Below, piece by piece: positions 8,379 through 18,474 of a stretch of DNA of 64,000 bases. The DNA comes from Paracoccus beibuensis (GTDB taxonomy: Bacteria > Pseudomonadota > Alphaproteobacteria > Rhodobacterales > Rhodobacteraceae): NCBI RefSeq assembly GCF_026162625.1, contig NZ_JAOTBD010000005.1, forward strand, positions 111,400 to 175,399. The letters are read 5' to 3'. Within the stretch, counting starts at the first letter, position 1. Each line of letters begins with the position of its first letter. The position numbers and the translations under genes are program-made. A model generated the notes under the pieces. It was given only the letters and a program-made list of their open reading frames with translations, ran no database searches and had not been told where the DNA came from.

Positions 8379-9277
8379 CCGAAGACGCCCGACACCCGGC
8401 CCAGCAGCATGAAGGCGCGTGCCGTGCGGCTGTCGGCGAGAACCGCGATCTGCAGATCGTCCAGCTGCGGCACCAGCCGGGCCAGCAGGCCGTCGACATG
8501 GCGCAGGAAGTGGTGGGCGGTGTCGCGGAAGATCTCGTCGTCCTGGATCATCGCGGCGGCGATCTGCAGCGCCTCGGGCTGGTGGATGCCGCCAAGTGCC
8601 GCGACGGCGCTGCCGCGCGCGCCCTCGGCATAGCGGCGCCAGGTTTCGGGGCGTGCGGGTTCCGGCGGCAGGTCGTCCATGTAGACGTCGCGCCCGGCCA
8701 GCAGCGTCACCACGTCCTGCGCGGCACGCAGCACCTTCGAATTCTTCTTGTCGCGCAGCGCGTGGCGCAGCGCGTCGATGGCCTCGACGTCGTCGGGACC
8801 GTCAGGGAAGTTCAATGCGCGGATCAGCGTGGCCGGGTCGACCTCGATATTTTCGACCGGTTCGGGCTGCGCAACGGCGGCGGCGGTCCGCGGCGGGGCA
8901 GGCGGCCGCGGGCGGGCGACGGGCGCGGCACGCGACGCCATGGAGGCGGGCTGCGGGGCACGGGCGTCGTCGGCCGGATCCTCATCCTGCGGGGCCGGGG
9001 CGCGCATGTGCGCCAGGTGCCGCCGCAGATCGTCGGTTTCCGCACGCAGCACGGCCAGCTGCCGCGCCTGCGCGACGCCCAGCCAGACCAGCGCCACGGG
9101 CAGCACGATGCCGGCCACCGACACCAGCAGGCCGACGCCCCCGCCGGCATCGGGCTCGCCCGGCGACAGGATCCAGAACAGCGCCACCAGGAACAGCCAG
9201 ATCCCGGAAATGGTCAGGCCGACCGTCGTGATCCGGTCCCGGCGCGACAGGCTGGCGATGCGTGCGATCAGTGACAT
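8375..9277 (-). CDS. conserved membrane protein of unknown function
   Basis: A 300-residue protein that I do not recognise. It has two predicted transmembrane helices near the N-terminus (about residues 18-38 and 48-68), then a short region that could form a coiled coil (ARQLAVLRAETDDLRRHLAHM), a Pro/Ala-rich linker (about 90-140), and an alpha-helical cytoplasmic domain with many Ala, Leu and Asp. No catalytic motif is visible. Such membrane proteins with a helical tail are common next to greA in Rhodobacteraceae as far as I recall, but no function can be given. It ends 4 bp before greA begins to be read through and lies downstream of greA on the same strand. Confidence 0.7.
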   Translation of the reverse strand: MSLIARIASLSRRDRITTVGLTISGIWLFLVALFWILSPGEPDAGGGVGLLVSVAGIVLPVALVWLGVAQARQLAVLRAETDDLRRHLAHMRAPAPQDEDPADDARAPQPASMASRAAPVARPRPPAPPRTAAAVAQPEPVENIEVDPATLIRALNFPDGPDDVEAIDALRHALRDKKNSKVLRAAQDVVTLLAGRDVYMDDLPPEPARPETWRRYAEGARGSAVAALGGIHQPEALQIAAAMIQDDEIFRDTAHHFLRHVDGLLARLVPQLDDLQIAVLADSRTARAFMLLGRVSGVFG

Positions 9278-9281
9278 GAAC

Positions 9282-9752
9282 CTATCCGTAACGGATCTCG
9301 ACGATTTCGTAGCTGCGCAGACCGCCGGGCGTAGTGACGTCGACGCTGTCGCCCTCGTCCTTGCCGATCAGCGCACGCGCCAGCGGCGAACGGATGTTCA
9401 GCAGACCGTTCTCGATATCGGCCTCGGCCTCTCCGACGATCTGGTAGGTGCGCTCTTCCTCGGTGTCCTCGTCGATCAGCTTGACGCGGGCGCCGAACTT
9501 GACGCTGCCCGACAGCTTGGCGGGGTCGATCACCTCGGCGCGCGACAGCAGGCTTTCCAGTTCCTTGATCCTGCCTTCGATGAAGCCCTGTTTCTCGCGC
9601 GCGGCGTGGTATTCGGCGTTCTCGGACAGGTCGCCATGTTCGCGCGCCTCGGCGATGGCGCGGATGATGGCGGGACGTTCCTGGGATTTCAACACGCCCA
9701 GCTCGCGCTCCAGCGCCTGAAAGCCGGTCGGGGTCATCGGTATCTTTTCCAT
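9282..9752 (-). CDS. greA: transcription elongation factor GreA
   Basis: A 156-residue factor that rescues backtracked RNA polymerase by stimulating transcript cleavage through its secondary channel. The N-terminal coiled coil (residues 1-75) shows [14 protein letters not shown] and the tip motif [13 protein letters not shown] with the acidic D and E needed for cleavage; the C-terminal FKBP-like domain ends in [10 protein letters not shown]. The length is standard. I place the start at 9752 (MEKIPM), since an upstream in-frame ATG would add 15 unusual residues. The gene is divergent from ETF-QO. A strong stem-loop lies in its presumed leader. Confidence 0.95.
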   Translation of the reverse strand: MEKIPMTPTGFQALERELGVLKSQERPAIIRAIAEAREHGDLSENAEYHAAREKQGFIEGRIKELESLLSRAEVIDPAKLSGSVKFGARVKLIDEDTEEERTYQIVGEAEADIENGLLNIRSPLARALIGKDEGDSVDVTTPGGLRSYEIVEIRYG

Positions 9753-9802
9753 CGCTGCCCTGTCCTTCGTGGGATGCGGTTGTCCTGCGGATGCCAAGCC
9801 AA

Positions 9803-9832
9803 CGCCCCTGCCATGCGAGGATGGCAGGGGCG
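9803..9832 (-). promoter_or_regulatory. 12-bp stem-loop in greA leader
   Basis: A perfect inverted repeat (CGCCCCTGCCAT at 9803-9814, ATGGCAGGGGCG at 9821-9832, loop of 6 bases). It lies 50 bases upstream of the greA start codon, so in a greA transcript it would form in the leader. In E. coli, greA has a leader terminator that yields short GraL RNAs; a comparable attenuator is possible here. No T-run follows on the minus strand, so this is uncertain. Confidence 0.5.
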
Positions 9833-9834
9833 CT

Positions 9835-9865
9835 TGACCTTAAGTCGCAAGCATCGTGACCTTAA
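9835..9865. promoter_or_regulatory. direct repeat TGACCTTAA x2, possible operator
   Basis: The 9-mer TGACCTTAA occurs at 9835-9843 and again at 9857-9865, 22 bp apart (two helical turns), in the spacer between divergent greA and ETF-QO. Spaced direct repeats like this often bind a dimeric regulator. No known regulon motif is recognised. Confidence 0.3.
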
Positions 9866-10000
9866 TTCAACGGCATTTGCAAGACCGCTCGCCATGGCCG
9901 GTACGTTTAAGCGCGACCCGTCGCCGCGTTATGATTGCCCCTGCGCCCGCAGCGCGCTAAATCCCCTTTCAGCCAGAATGCCGAGGGAGGGCGCCAGCAG

Positions 10001-11671
10001 ATGACCGACGGGGCGGGGATCGAACGCGAATCCATGGAATACGACGTCGTGATCGTCGGCGCGGGTCCTGCGGGCCTGTCCGCGGCCATCCGGCTGAAGC
10101 AGATCGACGCGGACCTGTCAGTGGTGGTGCTGGAAAAGGGGTCCGAGGTCGGCGCGCACATCCTGTCGGGCGCTGTGCTGGACCCCTGCGGCCTGAACCG
10201 CCTGATCCCGGAGTGGAAGGCGAAGGGCGCGCCGGTGAACACGCCGGTGACCGACGACAACTTCTATGTGCTGGGCGAATCCGGCCAGGTGCGGATGCCG
10301 AACTGGCCGATGCCGCCCTTGATGTCGAACCACGGCAACTACATCGTCAGCATGGGCAATGTCTGCCGCTGGATGGCCGAGCAGGCCGAGGAGCTGGGCG
10401 TCGAGATCTTCCCGGGCATGGCCGCCAGCGAGATCGTCTGGGCCAAGGACGAACAGGGTCGCGTCCGGGTCAAGGGCGTGGTCGCGGGCGAATTCGGCAA
10501 GAACCCCGACGGCAGCATCGGCGACGGCTATGAGCCGGGGATGGAACTGCACGGCAAGTACGTCTTCATCGCCGAGGGCGTGCGCGGCAGCCTGGCCAAG
10601 CAGATCAACGAGCGCCTGGACCTGACTGCCGCGACCGATGCGCAGAAGTTCGGCCTGGGCATGAAGGAGATCTGGGAGGTCGCCCCCGAGAAGTTCAAGC
10701 CGGGCCGGGTCGTGCACACGATGGGCTGGCCGCTTGGCAAGAACGCTGGCGGCGGCAGCTTCATCTATCACCTTGAGAACAACCAGGTGCTGGTGGGCTT
10801 CGTCGTCCACCTGAACTACGAGAACCCTTACCTCCACCCCTACATGGAGTTCCAGCGCTTCAAGCACCACCCGATGGTGGCCGAGCTGCTGGAAGGCGGA
10901 AAGCGCATCTCCTATGGGGCGCGTGCGATCAGCGAGGGCGGCTGGCAGTCGCTGCCGCAGCTGTCCTTCGAGGGCGGGGTGCTGCTGGGCTGTTCGGCGG
11001 GCATGGTCAACGTGCCGCGCATCAAGGGCAACCACAACGCCATGCTCTCGGGGATCGAGGCCGCCGATGCCGCCGCCGCCGCCATCAAGGCGGGCCGCGA
11101 GGGCGACCGCCTGACCGCCTATGACGACGCCGTGCGCGGCGGTGCGATCGGGCAGGACCTCAAGCGGGTCAGGAACGTCAAGCCGATCTGGTCGCGCATG
11201 GGCCTGACCGCCAGCATGATGCTGGGCGCGGCCGACATGTGGGTGGCGAACCTGACCGGCTGGAACCCGATGGGAACCTGGAAGCACGGCAAGTCCGATG
11301 CCGCGGCCACCGGCAAGGCCAAGGATCACAAGCCGATCGACTATGCCAGGCCCGACGGCGTGCTGTCCTTCGACCGGCTGACGAACGTCGCTTTCAGCTT
11401 CACCAACCACGAGGAAAGCCAGCCCTGCCACCTGAAGCTGCGCGACCCGTCGGTGCCGATCGGGGTGAACCTGCCGGAATATGCCGAACCGGCGCAGCGC
11501 TATTGCCCCGCAGGCGTCTACGAGGTGGTCGAGGATGCGGACGGCCCGCGCTTCGTCATCAACTTCCAGAACTGCGTCCACTGCAAGACCTGCGACATCA
11601 AGGACCCCAGCCAGAACATCGTCTGGACCACCCCGCAGGGCGGCGACGGGCCGAACTACCCGAACATGTGA
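10001..11671 (+). CDS. electron transfer flavoprotein-ubiquinone oxidoreductase
   Basis: A 556-residue membrane-bound FAD/4Fe-4S enzyme that moves electrons from reduced ETF (fed by acyl-CoA dehydrogenases) to ubiquinone. The N-terminus holds the FAD dinucleotide fold VVIVGAGPAGLSAAI (about residues 16-30); the middle contains GCSAGMVNVPRIKG; the C-terminus contains the cluster cysteines in RYCPAGVYE and NCVHCKTCDIKDP. The length equals that of the family. The start at 10001 has GAGGGAGG about 10 bases upstream. It serves both acyl-CoA dehydrogenases in this window. It is a single gene divergent from greA. Confidence 0.95.
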   Translation: MTDGAGIERESMEYDVVIVGAGPAGLSAAIRLKQIDADLSVVVLEKGSEVGAHILSGAVLDPCGLNRLIPEWKAKGAPVNTPVTDDNFYVLGESGQVRMPNWPMPPLMSNHGNYIVSMGNVCRWMAEQAEELGVEIFPGMAASEIVWAKDEQGRVRVKGVVAGEFGKNPDGSIGDGYEPGMELHGKYVFIAEGVRGSLAKQINERLDLTAATDAQKFGLGMKEIWEVAPEKFKPGRVVHTMGWPLGKNAGGGSFIYHLENNQVLVGFVVHLNYENPYLHPYMEFQRFKHHPMVAELLEGGKRISYGARAISEGGWQSLPQLSFEGGVLLGCSAGMVNVPRIKGNHNAMLSGIEAADAAAAAIKAGREGDRLTAYDDAVRGGAIGQDLKRVRNVKPIWSRMGLTASMMLGAADMWVANLTGWNPMGTWKHGKSDAAATGKAKDHKPIDYARPDGVLSFDRLTNVAFSFTNHEESQPCHLKLRDPSVPIGVNLPEYAEPAQRYCPAGVYEVVEDADGPRFVINFQNCVHCKTCDIKDPSQNIVWTTPQGGDGPNYPNM

Positions 11672-11750
11672 TGCCTTGGCCGGGGCTGGGGGCGTTGCGG
11701 CCCCTGTGTCCCGCAGCTAGGCTGTCCGAAACGCAAATGTGATTTCGGAC

Positions 11751-13568
11751 ATGCCGCTCTTGACCCAGACCCCGACCTGCCCGCGCCTGACCCTGTCGCG
11801 CCTTGCCCTTGTCGCAGCGCTGCTGGGCGCGGCGCCTGCGCTGGCGCAGCAGGAGGACCGCCCGGACCCGCGGCCCGCGCATGAACAGCCGGCCCCCGAC
11901 ATGCAGGGTCTGGCGGGGCCGTACCTGGCCGCCCGCATGGCCACGGTCGAGAACGACTTCCGCGCCGCCGCCCGCTATTACGAGGAAGCCTCGGCCAAGG
12001 ACCCCGAGGATGTCTACCTGCAGGACAGCGCCCTTGTCGCGCTTTCCTCGGCCGGAGAGGTCGACAAGGCCGTGGCCTTGGCCGAACGCCTGGCCGAGGC
12101 CGGTCGTGACACGGAACTGGCCGGGCTGCTGCGCCGGGCGCAGCTGATCCGCGCCGGCGACTGGGACGGCCTCTTGTCGTTGATCGCCGCCGACAGCGAC
12201 CCCGAGCGTCCGATCGAGAGCGACCTTCTGGATGGCACCATGCAGGCCTGGGCGATGCTGGGCGCCGGCCGGGCGCAGGACGCGCTGGCGAAGTTCGAGG
12301 AAATGGCCGCGGCCGAGGGCATCGGCCCCGTCGTGAACTATCACCTGGCGCTGGCACGGGCGCTGGTGGGCGACTACGAGACCGCCGACGAGCTTTTACA
12401 GCAGTCCGAGGCCGGAAGCCCGCTTCTGGGCGTGATCGCCCGCGTGCAGATCCTGGCCCAGCTGGATCGGCAGGACGAGGCGCTGGCCCTCCTGGAGGAC
12501 CTGCCGGGGATCGAGGCCGAGCCGCAGCTGCTGAAGCTGCGCCAGCGCCTGCAGGCCGGCGAGCCGGTGCCGTTCGATGTCATCGCCGGACCTGCCGACG
12601 GCATCGCGCATCTGTTCCTGTCCTTTGCATCGGCCCTTGCTGGAAGCCCAGACCCCGAGCCCCTGGCGCTGATCCACGCACGGCTTGCCGCCTGGATCTC
12701 GCCCGAGAACCCAGAGGCGCGGCTGATTGTCGCTCAGCTTCTGCAGGACCGCCAGCAGTTCGACCTGGCCGAGACCGAGTTCGAGGCTGTCCGCCGCATG
12801 GGCGAGATGCGTCCCCAAGCCGAATTGTCGCGGATCGACGCGCTGTCTGGCGCCGGCCGCCACGACGAGGCCGAAAAGGCCGCGCTGGCCCTGACCGTCG
12901 CCTATCCCGACCTTGCGCCTGCCTGGGTCGCGCTTGGCGACGTGATGCGGCAGCAGGAGAAGTTCCGCGAGGCCATCCCCAGCTATGACAAGGCGCTGGC
13001 GCTGCTTCAGGGCGCCCCGGCCGAGGTGCGGTGGTTCCCGCTCTATGCGCGCGGCATCGCGCTGGAACGGGCGGGCCAGTTCGACCGCGCCGAGGCGGAC
13101 CTTCTGGCCGCGCTGGAGATCCGGCCCGATCAGCCCAGCCTGCTGAACTACCTTGGATATTCCTGGATCGACCGGGGCGAGAACCTGGAACGCGCGCTGG
13201 GGATGATCGAACGCGCGGTCGAGCTGTCGCCGGGCGACGGCTATATCCTCGATTCGCTGGCCTGGGCCTATTACCGCCTTGGCCGGTATCAGGAAGCCGT
13301 CGCGCCGATGGAGCAGTCAATCGCCACCATGGCCTCGGACCCGCTGGTCAATGACCACCTGGGCGACATCTACTGGATGGTCGGCCGCGGGCGCGAGGCG
13401 CAGATCCAGTGGCGCCGCGCCCTGTCGCTGGAGCCCGGAGAAAGCGGCGAGGTCGATCCCGACCGAATCCGCGACAAGCTGGAGCGGGGCCTGGATGCCG
13501 TCCTGGCCGACGAGGCCGCGGCCGGCACCGTCGACCAGCCCCGTGCCGAGGCAGACGCGACCGAATGA
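11751..13568 (+). CDS. exported tetratricopeptide repeat protein
   Basis: A 605-residue protein with an N-terminal signal peptide ([16 protein letters not shown], cleavage expected near residue 32) and TPR-type helical pairs over most of its length, for example [20 protein letters not shown] near the start and the regular run from about residue 390 ([58 protein letters not shown]). TPR scaffolds mediate protein contacts; in the periplasm or as an outer-membrane-attached protein it may assist envelope assembly, which is inference. I use the ATG at 11751; a GTG four codons earlier is the alternative. It overlaps ispE by 4 bp, suggesting one message. Confidence 0.85.
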   Translation: MPLLTQTPTCPRLTLSRLALVAALLGAAPALAQQEDRPDPRPAHEQPAPDMQGLAGPYLAARMATVENDFRAAARYYEEASAKDPEDVYLQDSALVALSSAGEVDKAVALAERLAEAGRDTELAGLLRRAQLIRAGDWDGLLSLIAADSDPERPIESDLLDGTMQAWAMLGAGRAQDALAKFEEMAAAEGIGPVVNYHLALARALVGDYETADELLQQSEAGSPLLGVIARVQILAQLDRQDEALALLEDLPGIEAEPQLLKLRQRLQAGEPVPFDVIAGPADGIAHLFLSFASALAGSPDPEPLALIHARLAAWISPENPEARLIVAQLLQDRQQFDLAETEFEAVRRMGEMRPQAELSRIDALSGAGRHDEAEKAALALTVAYPDLAPAWVALGDVMRQQEKFREAIPSYDKALALLQGAPAEVRWFPLYARGIALERAGQFDRAEADLLAALEIRPDQPSLLNYLGYSWIDRGENLERALGMIERAVELSPGDGYILDSLAWAYYRLGRYQEAVAPMEQSIATMASDPLVNDHLGDIYWMVGRGREAQIQWRRALSLEPGESGEVDPDRIRDKLERGLDAVLADEAAAGTVDQPRAEADATE

Positions 13569-14407
13569 CGCCCGCCGATCCGGCGGTCGTGACCGAGGCC
13601 GCGCCCGCCAAGCTGAACCTGGCGCTGCACGTGACGGGGCGGCGCGACGACGGCTATCACCTTCTTGATTCGCTGGTCTGCTTTGCCGCCGCTGGCGATG
13701 TCGTCCGGGTCGCGCCGGGCCCGTTGTCGCTGCGGATCGATGGGCCCTTCGCGGCAGGTCTTCAGGCCGAGGACGACAACCTCTGCCTGCGGGCCGCGCG
13801 CCTGGCGGGGATCGATGGCGCGATCCGCCTGACGAAGAACCTGCCGGTCGCCTCGGGGATCGGCGGCGGGTCGGGCGACGCGGCGGCGGTGCTGCGTGCG
13901 GCGCGGCGGATGGGCCACGCGCTGCCGCTTTCGCCAGAGCGGTTGGGTGCCGACGTGCCGGTCTGCATTGCCTCGGTCCCCGCGCGCATGCAGGGCACCG
14001 GAGAGATCGTGACCCCGCTGCCGCCGCTTCCGCCGCTGCACCTGGTGCTGGTGAACCCAGGCGTCGCGCTGTCGACGCCGCAGGTCTTCGCGCGCCTGAC
14101 CTGCCGCGACAATCCGCCCCTGCCGCAGGTCCCGATGTTCCCCGACGCATCGGCGCTGGTCGCCTGGCTTGCCGGCACGCGAAACGACTTGGAACCGGCG
14201 GCCATTGGCGCGGCCCCGATCGTCGCTTGCGTCCTGCAGGCGCTGACGGCGCAGGGGGCGGCGCTGGCGCGCATGTCCGGCTCTGGCGCGACCTGCTTTG
14301 GCATCTTCGACCGTCCCGCCGCTGCGCAGGCCGCCGCCGCCGTTCTGGCCAGACAAGGGTGGTGGGCGGTCGCGACCGAACTGGCGCCCGCCCCGCAGCC
14401 CCGCTAA
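13565..14407 (+). CDS. ispE: 4-diphosphocytidyl-2-C-methyl-D-erythritol kinase
   Basis: A 280-residue GHMP kinase that phosphorylates CDP-ME in the non-mevalonate isoprenoid pathway. The N-terminus has [25 protein letters not shown], with the conserved K and H, and the ATP-binding glycine loop [13 protein letters not shown] lies near residues 97-109; the third GHMP motif [10 protein letters not shown] is near residue 238. The ATG overlaps the stop of the TPR gene (ATGA), so translation is probably coupled. Its product feeds the polyprenyl synthase encoded at 37.3 kb. Confidence 0.94.
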   Translation: MTPADPAVVTEAAPAKLNLALHVTGRRDDGYHLLDSLVCFAAAGDVVRVAPGPLSLRIDGPFAAGLQAEDDNLCLRAARLAGIDGAIRLTKNLPVASGIGGGSGDAAAVLRAARRMGHALPLSPERLGADVPVCIASVPARMQGTGEIVTPLPPLPPLHLVLVNPGVALSTPQVFARLTCRDNPPLPQVPMFPDASALVAWLAGTRNDLEPAAIGAAPIVACVLQALTAQGAALARMSGSGATCFGIFDRPAAAQAAAAVLARQGWWAVATELAPAPQPR

Positions 14408-14435
14408 AGTGCCTGCAACTTCAGCGGAGGATACC

Positions 14436-15170
14436 ATGCTGCGCCTTGGCGTCAACATCGACCACGTCGCCACCATCCGGAACGCCAGGGGCACGCCCTG
14501 GCCCGACCCGCTGCGCGCGGCACGCATCGCCGAAGCCGCCGGCGCCGACGGTATCACCGCCCACCTGCGCGAGGACCGGCGCCACATCAGCGACGCGGAC
14601 ATCGATGCGCTGATGGCAAACTTGACGCTGCCCCTGAACCTGGAAATGGCCGCCACGCCAGAGATGCAGGCCATTGCCCTGCGCCACCGCCCCCACGCCG
14701 TCTGCATCGTCCCCGAAAAGCGCGAGGAACGCACGACCGAGGGTGGTCTGGACGTGGCCGGCAACGACAGCATGCTGGCGGACTTCATCGCGCCGCTACG
14801 CGACGCCGGCTGCCGCGTGTCGCTCTTCATCGGCCACGAGCCCGAGCAGATCCGCGCCTCGGCCCGCATCGGTGCGGCGGTCGTCGAACTGCACACCGGC
14901 GCCTATTGCGACCTGGACACCGAAGGCCGCCATGCGGAACGCGACGCCGAACTGGCCGCGCTGCGCGAGGGTGCTGCGCTGGCCCATGATCTGGGCCTAG
15001 AGGTGCACGCCGGCCACGGCCTGACCTTCGACACGGTTGGCCCCGTCGCCGCAATCCCGCAGTTGGCGGAACTGAACATCGGCCACTTCCTGATTGCCGA
15101 ATCCGTCTTCACCGGGTTGGGCGAGGCGATTGCCCAGATGCGCCGTCGCATGGACGACGCGCGCGCGTGA
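14436..15170 (+). CDS. pdxJ: pyridoxine 5'-phosphate synthase
   Basis: A 244-residue TIM-barrel enzyme that condenses 1-deoxyxylulose 5-phosphate with 3-amino-2-oxopropyl phosphate to pyridoxine 5-phosphate. The signature [17 protein letters not shown] stands at the N-terminus, followed by [12 protein letters not shown] (about residue 42), [19 protein letters not shown] (about 90), EVHAGHGL and [13 protein letters not shown] near the end. The start has GGAGG 6 bases upstream. It shares deoxyxylulose phosphate with the IspE pathway. It heads the acpS-lepB-rnc-era run, 28 bp after ispE. Confidence 0.96.
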   Translation: MLRLGVNIDHVATIRNARGTPWPDPLRAARIAEAAGADGITAHLREDRRHISDADIDALMANLTLPLNLEMAATPEMQAIALRHRPHAVCIVPEKREERTTEGGLDVAGNDSMLADFIAPLRDAGCRVSLFIGHEPEQIRASARIGAAVVELHTGAYCDLDTEGRHAERDAELAALREGAALAHDLGLEVHAGHGLTFDTVGPVAAIPQLAELNIGHFLIAESVFTGLGEAIAQMRRRMDDARA

Positions 15171-15201
15171 AGGGTCTGACACAGGACGCGGTGGACGCGG
15201 C

Positions 15202-15612
15202 ATGATCCTCGGCATCGGAACCGACCTGGCGAACATCGACCGTATCCAAGGCACGCTGCACCGCTTTGGCGACCGCTTCCGGCACCGGGTCTTCACCGAC
15301 ACGGAACTGGCCAAGGCCGCACGCCGCGCCGACGAGGCCGGGACGCTGGCCAAGCGGTGGGCCGCCAAGGAGGCCTGTTCCAAGGCGCTTGGAACGGGCC
15401 TGGCCATGGGGATCAGCTGGCGCGACATGGCGGTCGCGAACCTGGCGTCGGGGCAGCCGGTCATGGCGCTGACGGGCTGGGCGGCCGACCGCTTGGCCGC
15501 CATGACGCCGCCGGGTCATCATGCCGTCGTTCACGTCACGTTGACCGACGACCACCCCTGGGCGCAGGCTTTCGTGGTGATCGAGGCGCGTCCGGGCCCG
15601 GCTCAACCTTGA
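15202..15612 (+). CDS. acpS: holo-[acyl-carrier-protein] synthase
   Basis: A 136-residue trimeric enzyme that transfers 4'-phosphopantetheine from CoA to the serine of apo-ACP, activating fatty acid synthesis. The Mg-binding motif [15 protein letters not shown] is at the N-terminus and the second motif [15 protein letters not shown] near residue 53. The length is typical. It follows pdxJ by 31 bp, the usual order in Alphaproteobacteria, and precedes lepB by 73 bp. Confidence 0.95.
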   Translation: MILGIGTDLANIDRIQGTLHRFGDRFRHRVFTDTELAKAARRADEAGTLAKRWAAKEACSKALGTGLAMGISWRDMAVANLASGQPVMALTGWAADRLAAMTPPGHHAVVHVTLTDDHPWAQAFVVIEARPGPAQP

Positions 15613-15685
15613 CTTTGTCCCCTGTCGGGGACCATGAACGCGCGATGCGGCGGGGGCCGCGCCTGACCGAAGGAACAGACGAACC

Positions 15686-16477
15686 ATGGCCGACAGCACG
15701 ATCCCGAAAAAGGACGGCATCTGGGAGACGATCAAGACGATCTTCTGGGCGCTGCTGATCGCGGGCATCTTCCGCACGCTGTTCTTCCAGCCCTTCTGGA
15801 TTCCGTCGGGCAGCATGAAGGATACGCTGCTGATCGGCGACTTCCTGTTCGTGAACAAGATGGCCTACGGCTATTCCGCCCATTCCTGCCCGTTCTCGGT
15901 CTGCCCGATCTCGGGCCGGATCTTCGGCAGCGAGCCCGAGCGTGGCGACGTGGTGGTGTTCCGCCACCCGACCCGCAACGTCGATTTCATCAAGCGCGTC
16001 ATCGGACTGCCGGGCGACACGATCCAGATGCGCGGCGGACGCCTGTGGCTGAACGGCGAGGCCGTGCCGATAACGCCGGTCGAGGACTTTGTCGAAACGA
16101 AGGAACAGCAGGGTCCGCAGGGCCTGATCCCGCGCTGCGTCAACGACCCGGTCCCCGAGGGCGGCGACTGCATCAAGGAACGCGCGACCGAAACGCTGCC
16201 CGGCGGGCGCACCCATGACGTCCTGAACATCGTCGACGGTTGGGTCGCCGACGACACCGCGACCTTCACGGTTCCCGAGGGCCACTACTTCTTCATGGGC
16301 GACAACCGCGACAATTCCGAGGATTCGCGCTTCCCGGCGGAAATCGGGGGCCTGGGCTTCGTGCCTGCCGAATACCTGATCGGCCGCGCCGACCGGATCA
16401 TGTTCTCGTCCGCAGGGCGTTCGCTGCTGTATTTCTGGACCTGGCGTCCGGACCGCTTCTTCAAGGCGGTGGAGTGA
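15686..16477 (+). CDS. lepB: signal peptidase I
   Basis: A 263-residue inner-membrane serine protease that removes signal peptides from exported proteins. One transmembrane helix (about residues 17-36) precedes the catalytic region. The nucleophile is in PSGSMKDTL (Ser43), the general base is the Lys in [12 protein letters not shown] (Lys103), and the family box [13 protein letters not shown] lies near residue 205. An insert with four cysteines between the boxes, with CPFSVCP and the [13 protein letters not shown] part, may form disulphides in the periplasm. The rnc start overlaps its stop by 4 bp. Confidence 0.95.
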   Translation: MADSTIPKKDGIWETIKTIFWALLIAGIFRTLFFQPFWIPSGSMKDTLLIGDFLFVNKMAYGYSAHSCPFSVCPISGRIFGSEPERGDVVVFRHPTRNVDFIKRVIGLPGDTIQMRGGRLWLNGEAVPITPVEDFVETKEQQGPQGLIPRCVNDPVPEGGDCIKERATETLPGGRTHDVLNIVDGWVADDTATFTVPEGHYFFMGDNRDNSEDSRFPAEIGGLGFVPAEYLIGRADRIMFSSAGRSLLYFWTWRPDRFFKAVE

Positions 16478-17163
16478 CGCCGGGCGCCGACATCCGTGCC
16501 TTCATGGGCCGTCTCGGGCATGACTTTGCGCGGCCCGAGCTGCTGGTGCGCGCGCTGACCCACGGCTCGATCGCCAGCGCCACGCGGCCCGACAATCAGC
16601 GGCTCGAATTCTTGGGCGACCGGGTGCTGGGCCTTGTCATGGCCGAGGCGCTGTTCACCGCCGACACCGCCGCCAGCGAAGGCCAGCTTGCGCCGCGCTA
16701 CAACGCCCTGGTGCGTGGCGAAACCTGCGCCGCCATCGCCCGCGAACTGGCCCTGGGCGACGTGCTGAAGCTGGGCCGGTCCGAGATGCTGTCCGGCGGT
16801 CGCCGGAAAGAGGCGCTGCTGGCCGACGCGATGGAGGCGGTTCTGGCCGCCGTTTACTTGGACTCCGGCTTCGATGCGGCGCGCAAGGTGGTGCTGCGGC
16901 ACTGGTCCGGCCGGTTGTCGACCGTCGAAAAGGACAGCCGCGACGCGAAGACCGCGTTGCAGGAATGGGCGCAGGCCAATGGCATGCCGCCCCCGCATTA
17001 CGAACAGACCGACCGCAGCGGCCCCGACCATGCGCCGGTCTTCCTGATCACCGTGCGGCTGGAAGACGGCCACCACGCCCAAGCCCAGGGCAGCGGCACC
17101 AAGCGCAGCATCGAACAGGCAGCCGCGCAGGCGATGCTGGACCTGCTGGAGACAGAGACATGA
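16474..17163 (+). CDS. rnc: ribonuclease III
   Basis: A 229-residue double-strand-specific endonuclease that matures rRNA and cuts structured mRNAs. The catalytic box [14 protein letters not shown] is near residue 46, with the second acidic patch [15 protein letters not shown] near 115; a double-stranded RNA binding domain fills the C-terminus ([11 protein letters not shown] to [11 protein letters not shown]). I use the GTG at 16474, overlapping the lepB stop as GTGA; an internal ATG at 16504 is less likely because it removes the first helix. It is coupled to era by a second 4-bp overlap. Confidence 0.95.
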   Translation: MTPGADIRAFMGRLGHDFARPELLVRALTHGSIASATRPDNQRLEFLGDRVLGLVMAEALFTADTAASEGQLAPRYNALVRGETCAAIARELALGDVLKLGRSEMLSGGRRKEALLADAMEAVLAAVYLDSGFDAARKVVLRHWSGRLSTVEKDSRDAKTALQEWAQANGMPPPHYEQTDRSGPDHAPVFLITVRLEDGHHAQAQGSGTKRSIEQAAAQAMLDLLETET

Positions 17164-18092
17164 CCACTGAACCGCAAGACGACAATCCCACCCGCGCGGG
17201 CTTCGTCGCCCTGATCGGCGAACCCAATGCGGGCAAGTCCACGCTGCTGAACCAGATGGTCGGCGCCAAGGTCAGCATCGTGACCCACAAGGTGCAGACG
17301 ACGCGCGCCCGCATCCGCGGCATCGCCATGCACGGGCCCGCGCAGATCGTCTTCGTCGACACGCCGGGCATCTTTCGCCCGCGCCGCCGGCTGGACCGCA
17401 GCATGGTCGCTGCGGCCTGGGGCGGGGCATCGGACGCGGATGTCGTACTGCTGCTGATCGAGGCGCATCGCGGCCTGACCGACGGGACGCAGGCAATCAT
17501 CGACCAGCTGAAGGAGCTGGGGCAGGGCACTTCCGTCGCGCTGGTCATCAACAAGATCGACCGCGTCAAGGCCGAGGTGCTGCTGGCGCTGACGAAACAG
17601 ATGAACGACGCCTATCCCTTCACCGAGACCTTCATGATCTCGGCCGAGAAGGGCTATGGCTGCCCGCAGCTGCGCGACTGGCTGGCCCGCGCCGTTCCCG
17701 CCGGACCCTGGCTCTATCCCGAGGATCAGATCGCCGACCTGCCCATGCGCATGATCGCCGCCGAGATCACCCGCGAGAAGCTGACCCTGCGCCTGCACGA
17801 GGAGATCCCCTACCAGCTGACGGTCGAAACCGAGGCCTGGGAGGAGAAGAAGGACGGCAGCGCCCGCGTGGACCAGGTCGTCTATGTCGCGCGTCCCGGC
17901 CACAAGGGCATCGTTCTGGGCAAGGGCGGAGAGACGATCAAGGCCGTCGGCCAGGCGGCGCGGGCGGAACTGGAGGAGTTCATGGGCCGCCGCGTCCACC
18001 TGTTCCTGCAGGTCCGCGTCCGCGAGAACTGGCTGAACGAGGCCGAGCGCTATGACGAGATGGGCCTGAACTTCAAGGACGGCGATGGCTGA
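17160..18092 (+). CDS. era: GTPase Era
   Basis: A 310-residue GTPase that binds the 3' end of 16S rRNA and checks assembly of the small ribosomal subunit. G boxes are visible in order: GEPNAGKST (G1, about residue 20), DTPG (G3), NKID (G4), SAEKG (G5). The C-terminal KH domain carries [18 protein letters not shown]. Its start overlaps the rnc stop (ATGA), linking rRNA processing and assembly; the end overlaps the DUF1491 gene by 8 bp. Confidence 0.96.
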   Translation: MTTEPQDDNPTRAGFVALIGEPNAGKSTLLNQMVGAKVSIVTHKVQTTRARIRGIAMHGPAQIVFVDTPGIFRPRRRLDRSMVAAAWGGASDADVVLLLIEAHRGLTDGTQAIIDQLKELGQGTSVALVINKIDRVKAEVLLALTKQMNDAYPFTETFMISAEKGYGCPQLRDWLARAVPAGPWLYPEDQIADLPMRMIAAEITREKLTLRLHEEIPYQLTVETEAWEEKKDGSARVDQVVYVARPGHKGIVLGKGGETIKAVGQAARAELEEFMGRRVHLFLQVRVRENWLNEAERYDEMGLNFKDGDG

Positions 18093-18435
18093 GGACCACC
18101 GGTCTTCGGCGCGCCTGGCGGCGGGCCTCTGGGTCGCGGCCTATCTGGCGCGCCTGGGACAGGCGAACATCCCGGCCTATGTCGTGGTGCGGGGTGACGA
18201 CACGGCGGGCGCGGTCGCAGTGAAATGCGCGCATCTGGACGGCACGGCGGCGCTGTGGATGCGCGAGTGGGACTTCGACAGCGACACCCGCCCCTGGGTC
18301 GCCGTCGAGACCGGTCCGGAACGCGACATCGACGGCGCCGTCGCCCGCCAGCGGTCCCGCGATCCCGACCTCTGGGTGCTGGAGATCGAGAGCCGCGAGG
18401 GGGCCACGCTGCTGGACCAGCCGGGACTCATCTGA
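18085..18435 (+). CDS. DUF1491 family protein
   Basis: A 116-residue protein conserved downstream of era in Alphaproteobacteria (DUF1491). It has SARLAAGLWVAAYLARLGQANIP at the front, several beta strands (VAVKCAHLDGTAALWMRE) and RDPDLWVLEIESREG near the end. No enzymatic residues are known for the family. The 8-bp overlap with era suggests a linked expression and possibly a role near ribosome maturation, but that is only from context. Confidence 0.85.
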   Translation: MAEDHRSSARLAAGLWVAAYLARLGQANIPAYVVVRGDDTAGAVAVKCAHLDGTAALWMREWDFDSDTRPWVAVETGPERDIDGAVARQRSRDPDLWVLEIESREGATLLDQPGLI

Positions 18436-18474
18436 CCTCTGGCGCGATTTCCGGTTGCAGCATATGCACCGGAC

